This document shows, in pieces, positions 25,746 through 35,114 of a stretch of DNA of 64,000 bases; positions within the stretch are counted from its first letter, which is position 1, and every line of letters begins with the position of its first letter. Source of the DNA: Epilithonimonas tenax DSM 16811 (GTDB lineage Bacteria > Bacteroidota > Bacteroidia > Flavobacteriales > Weeksellaceae); contig NZ_AUAA01000008.1 in the NCBI RefSeq assembly GCF_000428485.1, forward strand, positions 1 to 64,000, in the 5' to 3' direction. The translations under genes and the position numbers were made by a program. A model generated the notes under the pieces. It saw only the letters and a program-made list of their open reading frames with translations, did no database searches and had not been told where the DNA came from.

Positions 25746-26177
25746 ATGAAAAAGATAGCTATAGCCGCAGATCATGCTGGTTTTGAGTATAAAGAACTAA
25801 TCAAAAAATACCTTGAAGGTAAGTATGATGTGCAGGATTTTGGGACCTACTCTACTGATTCTGTTGATTATCCGGACTTTGTGCATCCAGCTGCAACGTC
25901 TGTGGAAAACGGAGAAAATGAATTGGGAATTCTCATCTGCGGCAGTGGAAACGGCGTTCAAATCACCGCTAACAAACACCACAAGATAAGATGCGCGCTA
26001 TGCTGGATGCCGGAAATAGCATCATTGGCAAGACAACACAACGATGCGAATATGATTGCGATTCCTGCGAGATTCATTTCTAAAGAATTGGCTTTCGAGA
26101 TTGTAGATAAGTTCCTGACGACGGATTTTGAAGGCGGAAGACATCAGAACAGAGTCGATAAAATCGTATTTTGCTAA
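25746..26177 (+). CDS. rpiB: Ribose-5-phosphate isomerase B
   Basis: The roughly 143-residue enzyme interconverts ribose 5-phosphate and ribulose 5-phosphate. It has IAADHAGFEYKE, DYPDFVHPAA, ICGSGNGVQITANK with the catalytic Cys, and RHQNRVDKI at the end. I chose ATG 25746 because KKIAIAADHAG is where homologues start; an in-frame ATG at 25683 would add 21 unrelated residues. A hairpin terminator follows. Confidence 0.93.
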   Translation: MKKIAIAADHAGFEYKELIKKYLEGKYDVQDFGTYSTDSVDYPDFVHPAATSVENGENELGILICGSGNGVQITANKHHKIRCALCWMPEIASLARQHNDANMIAIPARFISKELAFEIVDKFLTTDFEGGRHQNRVDKIVFC

Positions 26178-26182
26178 ACATC

Positions 26183-26220
26183 AAAAGCCTGTAATGTTAT
26201 CAATTACAGGCTTTATTTTT
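26183..26220 (+). terminator. Terminator after rpiB
   Basis: AAAGCCTGTAAT and ATTACAGGCTTT form a perfect 12-base stem with a short loop, followed by ATTTTT. It begins 5 bases after the rpiB stop. Confidence 0.85.
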
Positions 26221-26361
26221 AAAGTTATATCTTTGCAACGCATTTCACAGAGAAAGTTCTTTCTCACGAAACCATAAATTAATACAAAGGTTTCCCAAAC
26301 TCTCCTATTTTATTTTATCTTTATTAAAAATTAAATCCACATTTTTGGATTAATTAAAACA

Positions 26362-27474
26362 ATGCAAGAAATATCTTTACTAATTTCCAAAATTGGAGAA
26401 ACTCAAATTTTCTTCAAAAACCAGGCTCAAAGACAGGTGAATGTAGCACTGACTTTGAGAAACTGGTTAATTGGTTTTTATATTTCTGAGTATGAGCTTA
26501 ATGGAAATGACAGAGCGGAATATGGCAAGAATTTGTACAAGGAAATTGCAAAAAAATGTAAGAATATTGCTGGATTATCGGAAAGAAATCTTTATTGGTT
26601 TTCCACATTTTATAAAACCTACCAAAACATTTTGCATACACCGACCGCAAAATTATATTTACCTGAAAATCAGTACACTGAAATTCTGCAGACACTGTGT
26701 GCAAAATCAGTAGAGTTTGAAAATTCTAATGATGTAAATGATATATGGAAGATAGAATCTAACAAATTAATCAAACACTTAAGCTTCTCGCATATTGTAG
26801 AATTTCTAAAGCTAGATGATTTAACCAAAAGAACTTTCTACGAAACAGAATCTATCAGAAATAATTGGTCTGTCCGGGAATTGCAGAGAGCCATCAATTC
26901 TATGCTTTTTGAAAGAACAGGTCTCAGCAAAAACAAGCAAAAAGTCTTGGAGGAACATCAAAAATCAGAGAAACCCATAGCAGAAAACTTTTTCAGAAGC
27001 CCTTATATTTTGGAATTTTTGGGTCTGAAAGAAGAAACCTCTTACTCCGAAAATCAATTAGAACTCAGTATTATCAATCATTTGCAAACTTTTCTTTTAG
27101 AAATGGGCAAAGGTTTTTGTTTCGAAGCACGGCAGAAAAGAATCACGTTTGATAACACGCATTATTATATAGATTTGGTTTTTTATCACAGGATTTTGCG
27201 CTGTAATATTTTGATAGACTTAAAGTTGGGCGAGTTTTCTCACGCCGATGCGGGACAAATGAATGTTTATCTCAATTATTACAATGAAAACGAGAAAAAC
27301 GAAGGCGATAATCCACCTATAGGAATTACTCTTTGCGCCAACAAGAACGAATCTTTAGTAAAATATGCTACCACAGGACTTTCTCAGCAGATTTTTGTGA
27401 ACAAATATTTGGTAAGCCTTCCAAAAGAAGAAGACCTGAAAAGGATTATTGATGAGGAACAGGAAAAATTTTAG
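26362..27474 (+). CDS. DUF1016 / YhcG-type PD-(D/E)XK nuclease
   Basis: The 370-residue protein has an N-terminal DUF1016 helical domain (about 1-190), with LSERNLYWFSTFYKTY and NNWSVRELQRAINSMLFER. A C-terminal PD-(D/E)XK-type nuclease domain follows (about 210-370), with HYYIDLVFYHRILRC and IDLKLGEFSHADAGQMNVYLNYY. The D of YIDLVF and the D-x-K of IDLK would be the metal-site residues. YhcG-like proteins are predicted nucleases, often mobile and near restriction genes; the substrate is unknown. The gene lies between rpiB and rnr behind a terminator and could be an insertion into a core locus. Confidence 0.8.
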   Translation: MQEISLLISKIGETQIFFKNQAQRQVNVALTLRNWLIGFYISEYELNGNDRAEYGKNLYKEIAKKCKNIAGLSERNLYWFSTFYKTYQNILHTPTAKLYLPENQYTEILQTLCAKSVEFENSNDVNDIWKIESNKLIKHLSFSHIVEFLKLDDLTKRTFYETESIRNNWSVRELQRAINSMLFERTGLSKNKQKVLEEHQKSEKPIAENFFRSPYILEFLGLKEETSYSENQLELSIINHLQTFLLEMGKGFCFEARQKRITFDNTHYYIDLVFYHRILRCNILIDLKLGEFSHADAGQMNVYLNYYNENEKNEGDNPPIGITLCANKNESLVKYATTGLSQQIFVNKYLVSLPKEEDLKRIIDEEQEKF

Positions 27475-27512
27475 ATGAATTTAAAACATCTTAACAAACA
27501 ATTAAAATTAAA

Positions 27513-29663
27513 ATGAAAAACAAAAAAAATACATCTCATAAAAACGAACAGAAACTTCTGGATCTCGGAAGAACAATCCTTCGTTTTATGAATCAGAAAA
27601 CATCCAAAATTTATAATTACAAACAGATTTCGGATGGCATAGATTACAAGAATCCAAGACAAAGAGAGCTTGTAATCCAGGCGCTTCACAGATTGCAGGC
27701 GCTACAGAAAATTAAAGAAACCGAGAAAGGTAAATACATCGTCAATGTCAATATAGAAGGGACATTGACTGGTGTGATAGACTTCAACCAGTCCGGAAAT
27801 GCTTACGTAAAAGTAGAAGGGATGCCGGATGATATCTTTATACACCAGAAAAATGTGAAAGATGCTCTGCAAGGCGACAAAGTGCTTTTGGTTACCTATA
27901 ATTTCAAAGGTAAAAAAGTAGAAGGCTCTGTTGTAGAGGTTTTGGAACGTGCAAAAGACACTTTTGTAGGGATTTTCCAAAAGATTGCAGACAAAGATTT
28001 CGGATTTGTGGTTTTTGAAAAGAGAACGATGAACACAGATATGTTCATTTCTAAAAATCACTTCAACCAGGCAGAAGATGGCGATAAGGTCATCGTCAAA
28101 ATGCGCGAATGGCGACCGGGAAGTAAGAATCCAGAAGGCGAGATCATCCAGGTTCTTGGAACGCCGGGCGACCACGAAACAGAAATCCATGCGATTCTAG
28201 CAGAATACGGTTTGCCTTACAACTTCGAACCAGAAGTGGAGCACGACGCTGACCAAATCGACCGAAGCATCAACACCGAAGAAGTCGCCAAACGTTGGGA
28301 TATGCGTGATATTTGCACCTTCACGATTGACCCGAAAGATGCGAAAGATTTCGATGATGCCTTATCCATTCAGAAATTAGAAAACGGATTGTGGCAAATT
28401 GGCGTTCACATCGCAGACGTTTCGCATTACGTGAAACCGGGAACTATTCTGGACGATGAAGCGTACAAAAGAGCAACGTCGGTGTATCTCGTCGATAGAG
28501 TAGTGCCGATGCTTCCGGAGGTTTTGAGTAATGACGTTTGTTCACTGCGACCAAATGAAGATAAATTCACATTCTCAGCCGTTTTTGAACTGGATGAAGA
28601 TGCGAAAATACATAAACAATGGTTCGGAAGAACGGTAATCCATTCCGACAGAAGATTCTCTTACGAAGAAGCACAGGAAAGAATCGAAACTCAGGAAGGC
28701 GATTTGACGACAGAAATCCTTCAATTAGATAAATTAGCCAAAATCCTAAGAGCCGAAAGAATCCGAAATGGTGCGATTACATTTGACAGAAGCGAAGTAA
28801 GATTCAACCTAGATGAGAACAGCAAACCTATTGGCGTTTACTTCAAAGTCAGCAAAGATTCCAACCATTTGATTGAGGAATTTATGCTCTTGGCCAACAA
28901 AAAAGTATCCGAATTTATTTCATTAAACAAAAGAAACGAGCCAACAGGAAACACTTTCATTTACCGTATTCACGATGATCCGGATCCAGCAAAATTGACC
29001 GCTTTAAGGGATTTCGTAGGAACTTTCGGTTACAAAATGGACTTGGCAAATACGCAAACCGTTGCGCAATCATTAAACAGATTATTGAGCGATGTCAAAG
29101 GCAAAGGCGAAGAAAATATGATTGAAACCCTGGCAATGCGAAGTATGAGCAAGGCTGTTTATTCCACAAACCCTATTGGACATTACGGACTTGGCTTCGA
29201 ATATTATTCACATTTCACATCGCCCATCCGCCGTTATCCCGATCTCATTGCGCACAGATTGCTTCAGCATTATTTAGACGGTGGAAAATCGCCTAACAAA
29301 GAAGAAGTGGAAACGCAGTCCAAACATTGTTCAGCAATGGAAAGACTGGCTTCTGAAGCGGAAAGAGAAAGTATCAAATTTATGCAGGTCAAATTTATGG
29401 AAGAACACGTGGGCGAAGTTTTCACAGGCGTTATTTCCGGCGTTTCCGACTACGGTTTCTGGGTAGAAATCCCTGAAAATGGAGCAGAAGGAATGATCAA
29501 ACTCCGCGATTTGGTCGATGATTCTTATTCTCTGGATGCCAAGAATTATGCGATTATAGGTTCACGAACAGGCAATACTTTCCAACTGGGAGACCAGGTT
29601 AAGATCAAAGTGGTGAAGGCCAATCTGATTGCCAAACAACTCGATTTTAAAATTGTGGAATAA
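27513..29663 (+). CDS. rnr: Ribonuclease R
   Basis: The 716-residue 3'-5' exoribonuclease degrades structured RNA. It has an N-terminal winged-helix-like segment, cold-shock domains (GTLTGVIDFNQSGNAYVKVEG; KDFGFVVFEKR), the RNB catalytic domain with TIDPKDAKDFDDALS, whose Asp residues bind metal, YSHFTSPIRRYPDLIAHR, and a C-terminal S1 domain (VFTGVISGVSDYGFWVEI). It is full length but lacks the long basic tail of the Escherichia coli enzyme. It is followed by a hairpin terminator. Confidence 0.95.
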   Translation: MKNKKNTSHKNEQKLLDLGRTILRFMNQKTSKIYNYKQISDGIDYKNPRQRELVIQALHRLQALQKIKETEKGKYIVNVNIEGTLTGVIDFNQSGNAYVKVEGMPDDIFIHQKNVKDALQGDKVLLVTYNFKGKKVEGSVVEVLERAKDTFVGIFQKIADKDFGFVVFEKRTMNTDMFISKNHFNQAEDGDKVIVKMREWRPGSKNPEGEIIQVLGTPGDHETEIHAILAEYGLPYNFEPEVEHDADQIDRSINTEEVAKRWDMRDICTFTIDPKDAKDFDDALSIQKLENGLWQIGVHIADVSHYVKPGTILDDEAYKRATSVYLVDRVVPMLPEVLSNDVCSLRPNEDKFTFSAVFELDEDAKIHKQWFGRTVIHSDRRFSYEEAQERIETQEGDLTTEILQLDKLAKILRAERIRNGAITFDRSEVRFNLDENSKPIGVYFKVSKDSNHLIEEFMLLANKKVSEFISLNKRNEPTGNTFIYRIHDDPDPAKLTALRDFVGTFGYKMDLANTQTVAQSLNRLLSDVKGKGEENMIETLAMRSMSKAVYSTNPIGHYGLGFEYYSHFTSPIRRYPDLIAHRLLQHYLDGGKSPNKEEVETQSKHCSAMERLASEAERESIKFMQVKFMEEHVGEVFTGVISGVSDYGFWVEIPENGAEGMIKLRDLVDDSYSLDAKNYAIIGSRTGNTFQLGDQVKIKVVKANLIAKQLDFKIVE

Positions 29664-29683
29664 CTATATAGAAACATAAAATT

Positions 29684-29717
29684 AAAAGCTAAAGTAGACT
29701 CTCTATTTTAGCTTTTT
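29684..29717 (+). terminator. Terminator after rnr
   Basis: AAAAGCTAAA and TTTTAGCTTTTT pair across a 12-base loop, 21 bases after the rnr stop. Confidence 0.75.
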
Positions 29718-29938
29718 CATTTTAAAATATGTCCTATATGGTTGAAGATTTTAAGTTTATATAGTCAGATAACATTAATTAAAAAGTAAAATGTATTTTT
29801 GTCTTCGTCTTTTAAGTAGAAATTCATCATTAAAAACATTGATTTGATGTTATTTGATTGATAATAAAATAAATAGCCAAAAGCTAACTGCAATAAGCTA
29901 CTTACAAGATACATTTTGCTTTTCACAAAAAACTAAGA

Positions 29939-30616
29939 ATGTTAGAACTCATTTTATACGCAGTCGGCCTAGGAATTATGCTGAGTTTGGTGTTCATCGG
30001 ACCCATATTTTTCCTGCTCATAGAAACCAGTTTTTCCAGAGGTCCCAGACACGCGATTGCCTTGGATATTGGCGTGGTGACTGCGGATTTACTTTGCATA
30101 GTTGTCAGTTATTATGCGAGTGCAGACCTCGTTAGCCTCATCGATAAACATCCTGGATTTTACCGGATTTCCGCTTTTCTGATTCTCATTTATGCCATTT
30201 ATATGCTCCTTTCGAGGACCAAAATGCACATCGAAGGCGAAGAAAAACTCATCGACCAAAATTATATCAAGACCTTTCTCAACGGATTTTTACTCAATTT
30301 ACTGAATATCGGTGTCGTTCTTTTCTGGCTCGTAACGGTCGTTTCCGTCCGAAATGCCTATCCAAGAGTGGAGGATTTCGTTCTTTACATTGGGATTGTG
30401 ATTGGAACTTATTTATTGATAGATTTGTCAAAAATCATCTTAGCAAAACAATTTCACGACAGACTCAACCAGCGTATTGCCAACAAGATTAGAAAAGCAG
30501 TTGGTTGTATCTTGATGCTTTTCAGTATCTTTATATTTATGCAAAGCTTCAAAAAGTTCAATAAGTTTGAAGAAAAATTGGAAAAAGCAGAGAAACAGAA
30601 ACCGAAGATTAAGTAA
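29939..30616 (+). CDS. LysE-family transporter
   Basis: The 225-residue inner-membrane protein has about six hydrophobic segments. It starts with the LysE/RhtB-type segment GIMLSLVFIGPIFFLLIETSFSRGPRHA, including the small-residue/Pro motif of the first helix, and has a second block, FLNGFLLNLLNIGVVLFWLVTV. Relatives export amino acids or other small solutes; the substrate cannot be predicted. The C-terminal tail is Lys/Glu-rich and cytosolic. No operon partner; the gap upstream (29718-29938) shows nothing recognisable. Confidence 0.82.
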   Translation: MLELILYAVGLGIMLSLVFIGPIFFLLIETSFSRGPRHAIALDIGVVTADLLCIVVSYYASADLVSLIDKHPGFYRISAFLILIYAIYMLLSRTKMHIEGEEKLIDQNYIKTFLNGFLLNLLNIGVVLFWLVTVVSVRNAYPRVEDFVLYIGIVIGTYLLIDLSKIILAKQFHDRLNQRIANKIRKAVGCILMLFSIFIFMQSFKKFNKFEEKLEKAEKQKPKIK

Positions 30617-30619
30617 TGT

Positions 30620-30740
30620 TTTTTTGGCCGCCTTTATCCGCCTGTAGTTTATCCTGAGCTTGTCGAAGGGTTCCCGCTTTTTTGTGCCAATGCTTTTCCA
30701 ATGCTTACAAAAAGAGCTCCACTCAGGTCGGGGCGCGCTT
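30620..30740. repeat. Dispersed intergenic repeat, copy D
   Basis: It shares ttggccgcctttatccgcc, ttcccgcttttttgtgcc and gagctccactcaggtcgggg with the other copies, especially copy A. It is interrupted by a common Bacteroidota repeat motif, atcctgagcttgtcgaag. It sits directly after the LysE-family gene. Confidence 0.6.
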
Positions 30741-30818
30741 CGCAAAGTTGAAGATTTGTCATCAATCGACACTTACTACAAATATTCAATTTTGTTAATC
30801 ATTAAAATCAACACAAAT

Positions 30819-30869
30819 TTGTCATTCCGCAGGAATCTAGGCTGTTGAGATTCCTACGGAATGACAAAA
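30819..30869. repeat. Long inverted repeat (gtcattccg type)
   Basis: Two 21-base arms, beginning TTTGTCATTCCG and ending CGGAATGACAAA, pair with a single mismatch around a 9-base loop. The motif resembles short palindromic repeats scattered in Chryseobacterium-like genomes (from memory). Its RNA would form a very stable hairpin, but it lacks a terminal T run clearly tied to the gene upstream. Confidence 0.75.
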
Positions 30870-30982
30870 TTCTTTACAGTCACATTTCTTTGATGAGTTT
30901 TACGTCTTTGCGAATCTTAAAATATTTTCAATAAAATAAAAAAAATCTTTGCGACCTTTGCGTTAAAATAAAGCCCACACAA

Positions 30983-31912
30983 ATGCAAAACACCATTTTT
31001 CCAAAATCCCTAAAAAAAGGAGACAAAATCGCTATTATTTCCCCAGCTGGTTCTGTTGAAGAAACTCAATTAGAGAAAACTTTAGCATTAATTAGAAGCA
31101 AAGGTTACGAAGCTGTTTTAGGCGAAAATCTCTACACAAAATTCCAAAATGGCTATTCATATGCCGGAACAGAAGAACAAAGGATTAAGGACCTGAATTG
31201 GGCTCTGAACGATCCTGAGATTTCTGCAATCTGGGCTTCGAGAGGTGGTTATGGTTGCCAACATTTGGTTCAGCATTTGGATTTGAAAGCATTCAAGAAA
31301 AATCCAAAATGGTACATCGGATATTCTGACAATACGGTAATCCAAAGTTATCTGTTGAAAAAAGGTTTTGCATCCATCCAAGGACAGACGATTAAAACGT
31401 CAAGCTTTGGCGTAAACGAAGAAAGTTATGACTTAACCTTCGATATTCTGAAAGGGAAATTCCCAAACTATAAAATAGAATCTACAGAACACAATAGAGT
31501 AGGAGAGGCTTTCGGAACTTTGGTTGGTGGAAATCTGGCGCTGATCTACGCGCTTTTGGGAACCAAATATTCATTCGGTTTTCAGGATAAGATTTTATTC
31601 ATAGAAGACATTGGTGAGAATTTCTACGCGCTGGACCGAATGATTATGAGTCTGGAACTTGCAGGCGTTTTCAAGAAAATTAAAGGACTCATCATTGGCG
31701 GAATGACCAATATGGGAAAAGAAGGCGAGAACAAAAGCTACGAAGAATCCTTCGACCCATTCGTCAACCAACAGATTGCAAACAGAGTTTCTAAATATGA
31801 TTTTCCAACAGCTTTCAATTTCCCAAACGGACATATTTTCGACAACAGGCCTTTGATTATCGGTTCAGAAATGACGATGAAAGTCGGCAAAGATGTGATT
31901 ATTAAGTTTTAA
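30983..31912 (+). CDS. LD-carboxypeptidase-like S66 peptidase
   Basis: The 309-residue serine peptidase resembles LdcA, which trims the terminal D-Ala from muropeptide tetrapeptides during wall recycling. It has the start KKGDKIAIISPAGSV, ASRGGYGCQHL, the nucleophile in WYIGYSDNT (Ser115, the position used in Pseudomonas LdcA), an acidic residue in LFIEDIGEN, and a His in NFPNGHIFDNRPL. Ser-Glu-His is the S66 triad. No signal peptide is seen, which agrees with a cytosolic enzyme. It lies 12 bases upstream of the YraN-family gene. Confidence 0.88.
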   Translation: MQNTIFPKSLKKGDKIAIISPAGSVEETQLEKTLALIRSKGYEAVLGENLYTKFQNGYSYAGTEEQRIKDLNWALNDPEISAIWASRGGYGCQHLVQHLDLKAFKKNPKWYIGYSDNTVIQSYLLKKGFASIQGQTIKTSSFGVNEESYDLTFDILKGKFPNYKIESTEHNRVGEAFGTLVGGNLALIYALLGTKYSFGFQDKILFIEDIGENFYALDRMIMSLELAGVFKKIKGLIIGGMTNMGKEGENKSYEESFDPFVNQQIANRVSKYDFPTAFNFPNGHIFDNRPLIIGSEMTMKVGKDVIIKF

Positions 31913-31924
31913 ATAATATTTGAG

Positions 31925-32293
31925 ATGGCAGACCACAACGACTTTGGAAAAATAGCAGAAGACTTGGCGGTAGATTTTTTGATGAAGGCAAATTATAAAA
32001 TTCTTGCCCGCAATTTCCGATATCTGAAGGCCGAAGTTGATATCATCGCCGAGTTTGAAAATCAAATTATTATAATTGAAGTCAAAGCGAGACACACAGA
32101 TGCATTTTTAGAACCTCAGGAAGCAGTTAATAAAAAGAAAATCAAGTTGTTAATATCAGCCACCAACTATTACATCGAAGAAAATAACATCGATAAAGAA
32201 GTGCGTTTCGACATCATTTCTGTCCTTCCCAACAAAGAAAAAACTTTGGAAATCACTCATATTATTGATGCTTTCCAAAGTTTTGAAATATGA
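31925..32293 (+). CDS. YraN family protein (UPF0102)
   Basis: The 122-residue protein has the family's start (DFGKIAEDLAVDFLMKANYKILARNFRY) and the endonuclease-like core AEVDIIAEFENQIIIIEVKAR, where D and E-x-K form a PD-(D/E)XK-like site. YraN proteins are Holliday-junction-resolvase-like; their role is not settled. It follows the S66 peptidase gene and is probably cotranscribed. Confidence 0.88.
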   Translation: MADHNDFGKIAEDLAVDFLMKANYKILARNFRYLKAEVDIIAEFENQIIIIEVKARHTDAFLEPQEAVNKKKIKLLISATNYYIEENNIDKEVRFDIISVLPNKEKTLEITHIIDAFQSFEI

Positions 32294-32777
32294 TTTTTTT
32301 TGAGTAGGAAATCATACACTGATAGATCATAAGCATAGCATGCAGAACCGGTGATCATTTGAAAACACTAAGATCCATTTCGACTTTTCCATTTTTCTCA
32401 GTAAAATTAGCAGTTTTCTGTGTTTTTGTGTGAGACTTTGGAGGCACCATTTATTGTTTAGAAACCGTTTGACAAGATGCAATAGTAAAGTCCTGAAAGA
32501 CCAAGACGTCTTAGATTTTTCATAGGTAAAGTTGATTAAACTATTTTTGAGCTTGATGTGCAATCGTGGCTTTATAGATGTAAGCTGGTAGCGGATTGCT
32601 ATTCCACAGATTTAAAGGTATTTGATTGTATTGGTTTCTAACAATTTTAAATCCAGTGCGATAAAAAAAATGTTTTACGTGAAACATCCAACGATTGAGT
32701 GGTGAAAAATTACATTTCAGTCAAATTAAATTTAATTTTACAATTCGCTAAAATACCTTTGGATAAAATTAAACTAT
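32294..32777. other. Intergenic region with parS-like site and promoter
   Basis: This 484-base gap between the YraN-family gene and the TonB receptor has no supported gene; a 78-codon minus frame at 32327-32563 looks random. The recognisable content is the parS-like site at 32671-32686 and a TACCTTTG element at 32754-32761, 16 bases before the receptor ATG, which fits a Bacteroidota -7 box. Confidence 0.5.
32671..32686. promoter_or_regulatory. parS-like site 3
   Basis: TGTTTTACGTGAAACA differs from the parS consensus TGTTTCACGTGAAACA at one position. With the sites at 20840 and 22744 it makes three in 12 kb. Confidence 0.7.
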
Positions 32778-35009
32778 ATGAAACTTCAACGCAGAATATT
32801 AGGATTATTAGCAATTTTGATGAGCATCAGTATTTGGTCACAGATTACCATTTCCGGGAAAGTCACTTTCAGAAACAAATCTTTAAAAGATATCAATATC
32901 ACATTAAAAGATACATATGATGGCGCAACTTCTGATGAAAACGGAAATTATTCTTTTACAACCACAGAATCTGGAGACAAAATTCTGGTTTTTTCGGGAA
33001 GCAATTATGAAGAAGTAGAAATTCCCGTAAAACTGGAAGGGAAGGATCTCAACGTTCCCGCAAGTGTCAAAGCTCAGATCAATGAGATCAATGCGGTCGT
33101 AATCACCGCCGGAAGCATAGAAGCAAGTGATAAAAAACGCGCTGCAGCTTTGCTCTCTCCATTAGATATTTATACTACAGCTGGCGCAAACGGACAAATA
33201 ACTTCAGCGTTGGGTTATTTGCCAGGCGTTCAGAAAGTGGGAGAGAGCGAAGGTTTGTTTGTAAGAGGCGGAACTGGTGCAGAAACCAAGATCTTTATGG
33301 ATGGAAATCTCATTAATAATTATTTTAGCAGTTCTGTTCCGGGCATTGCGGGTAGAGATAGATTCAATACGTCTTTGTTTAAAGGAAATATATTTTCAAG
33401 CGGTGGATATTCTGCAGTTTATGGTCAGGCTTTGTCATCTGTTTTGATTTTGGAAAGTGTAGATCTGCCGGAAACGACTTCTTTTGATTTCGGTGTTTCC
33501 CCGATTTTCCTGAGTGCCAATTATCAGAAACTGAATAAAGAGAAAACAGCATCTTGGGGTGTGGCAGGAAGTTATTCTAATCTTGGACTCATGGGAAAAC
33601 TACTTAATTTTAATACAGATTTTGGAAAATATCCGCAAGGTTACGGATTTGACGGAAATTTCAGAATTAAAACCAAAAAAGGAGGATTCATCAAGTATTA
33701 CGGCAGCATAGATCAAAACGAAATGTCTGTAGGATCGCAAAGCTTGGAGGCAAATTATGACCGAAACCAAGTGGATCTGAAGGGTAATAACACCTATCAC
33801 AATTTGTCTTATAGAGAAAAGTTCGGTAAATATCTGGTGAATATGGGTGCTTCTTCTTCCTATAATTCTAACAATCTTGACTTTTCAAATCTCAAAAATG
33901 ATATTGTAATTAATAATACCAAAATCCACAGCATTTCCAATTATATCAATGGAAAATTGGTTGTTGAAAGAAAAGTGGGGAGAAACACGGTTAGAGGTGG
34001 ATTAGAAATTAATCATTCTGATGAAAATATGAAGTACGGCACTTCCGAAAGACATTATAAAGATCTTATTTCATCTGCTTTTGCAGAAACCGATTTGATT
34101 TTCACTAATGACTTATCTGCAAAAATAGGCGCAAGAACAGAACATTCATCTTATCTCGACCAATGGAATTTTTCGCCCAGAGCGGCCTTAGCTTATCGGA
34201 TCTCAAAAGAATGGACAACATCTCTGGCATACGGCATATTTTACCAAAATCCGGAAAGCAAATACCTGATGTCTAACAATTTTGATTTTCAAAGAGCGGA
34301 TCATTATATTTTTCAGGTTCAGAAAAACGCAGAAGGGAGAAATCTAAGATTCGAAGCGTTTTACAAAAAATACGATCAACTGATTAAAACTTCTTCTGCC
34401 GGAGGTTCCTCTACAAGTAATTCATATTCTCAGTTTGCAGACAATAGTAACGGAAGTGGTTTTACCAAGGGACTAGAGCTATTCTGGAGAGACAAAAAGA
34501 CCTTCAAAAACATAGATTATTGGGTGACTTATTCTTATCTGGATTCCAAAAGGGATTTTTTAAACTATCCTTTTAGTTTAACGCCTAATTTTGCTTCGAA
34601 ACATACCATCAATGCTGTTGCCAAAAAATTTGTGATGGATTGGAAAACCGGGTTTAATCTTTCTTATACTTATGCAAAGGGCCGTCCTTATTATGATATT
34701 ATTTCCCAGAATGGGCAAAACGCTTTCCGCCAGGAGGGTGGAAGGCTCAAAGATTACAGCGGACTCAACTTCAGCGTGAATTATGTGCCTAGTATTGGTA
34801 AAAAAGACTCAAAATCCTTCACCGTGTTCGTTCTCAGCATCAATAATATCTTGGGAAATAAGAACATCTATGGATACAATTTTTCATCAGACCCAGGCAA
34901 TTTTTCCAGATCTGCGGTACGACCACCGGTTAATACCTTTGTGTTCGTGGGAGCTTTCATAAGCTTTGGCGTTGATAAGACAGATGATGCGATTAATAAT
35001 AATTTATAA
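32778..35009 (+). CDS. TonB-dependent receptor with carboxypeptidase-like N-terminal domain
   Basis: The 743-residue outer-membrane protein has a signal peptide (to about ISIWSQ), a CarboxypepD_reg-like domain (TISGKVTFRNKSLKDINITL...DENGNYSFTT, about 24-100), a plug domain (LGYLPGVQKVGESEGLFVRGG), and a barrel. The plug sequence RGGTGAETKIFMDGNLI is typical. The substrate is unknown: no SusD partner is present, so it is not a SusC-type nutrient pair. It is expressed from its own promoter and followed by a secreted TPR-like protein on the same strand. Confidence 0.87.
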   Translation: MKLQRRILGLLAILMSISIWSQITISGKVTFRNKSLKDINITLKDTYDGATSDENGNYSFTTTESGDKILVFSGSNYEEVEIPVKLEGKDLNVPASVKAQINEINAVVITAGSIEASDKKRAAALLSPLDIYTTAGANGQITSALGYLPGVQKVGESEGLFVRGGTGAETKIFMDGNLINNYFSSSVPGIAGRDRFNTSLFKGNIFSSGGYSAVYGQALSSVLILESVDLPETTSFDFGVSPIFLSANYQKLNKEKTASWGVAGSYSNLGLMGKLLNFNTDFGKYPQGYGFDGNFRIKTKKGGFIKYYGSIDQNEMSVGSQSLEANYDRNQVDLKGNNTYHNLSYREKFGKYLVNMGASSSYNSNNLDFSNLKNDIVINNTKIHSISNYINGKLVVERKVGRNTVRGGLEINHSDENMKYGTSERHYKDLISSAFAETDLIFTNDLSAKIGARTEHSSYLDQWNFSPRAALAYRISKEWTTSLAYGIFYQNPESKYLMSNNFDFQRADHYIFQVQKNAEGRNLRFEAFYKKYDQLIKTSSAGGSSTSNSYSQFADNSNGSGFTKGLELFWRDKKTFKNIDYWVTYSYLDSKRDFLNYPFSLTPNFASKHTINAVAKKFVMDWKTGFNLSYTYAKGRPYYDIISQNGQNAFRQEGGRLKDYSGLNFSVNYVPSIGKKDSKSFTVFVLSINNILGNKNIYGYNFSSDPGNFSRSAVRPPVNTFVFVGAFISFGVDKTDDAINNNL

Positions 35010-35071
35010 CCTTTCAGTTACCAAAAATGACAACTCAGCAGAATAAAATTTAATTCAATTACAAGTCATTC

Positions 35072-35079
35072 TATCTTTG
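35072..35079 (+). promoter_or_regulatory. Bacteroidota -7 element ahead of the TPR-like secreted protein
   Basis: TATCTTTG matches TAnnTTTG and lies 35 bases before the ATG at 35115. No convincing -33 TTTG was found at the usual distance. Confidence 0.4.
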
Positions 35080-35114
35080 AATCAGAAATTAAAACAAACA
35101 AATAAACAACTCCT

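Larger units (their letters stand above)
30617..30982. other. Repeat-filled intergenic region
   Basis: This 366-base gap has no convincing gene. It contains, in order: copy D of the dispersed repeat (30620-30740) with the embedded motif atcctgagcttgtcgaaggg; a long inverted repeat (30819-30869); and ctttgcgacctttgcgtta (30952 onward) just ahead of the S66 peptidase gene. Confidence 0.6.

Noticed and set aside
27702-28190. 162-codon frame antisense to rnr
   Set aside because: Shadow of the cold-shock domain coding region; no protein-like features.
32327-32563. 78-codon minus frame after the YraN-family gene
   Set aside because: No similarity, no protein-like pattern, weak context.
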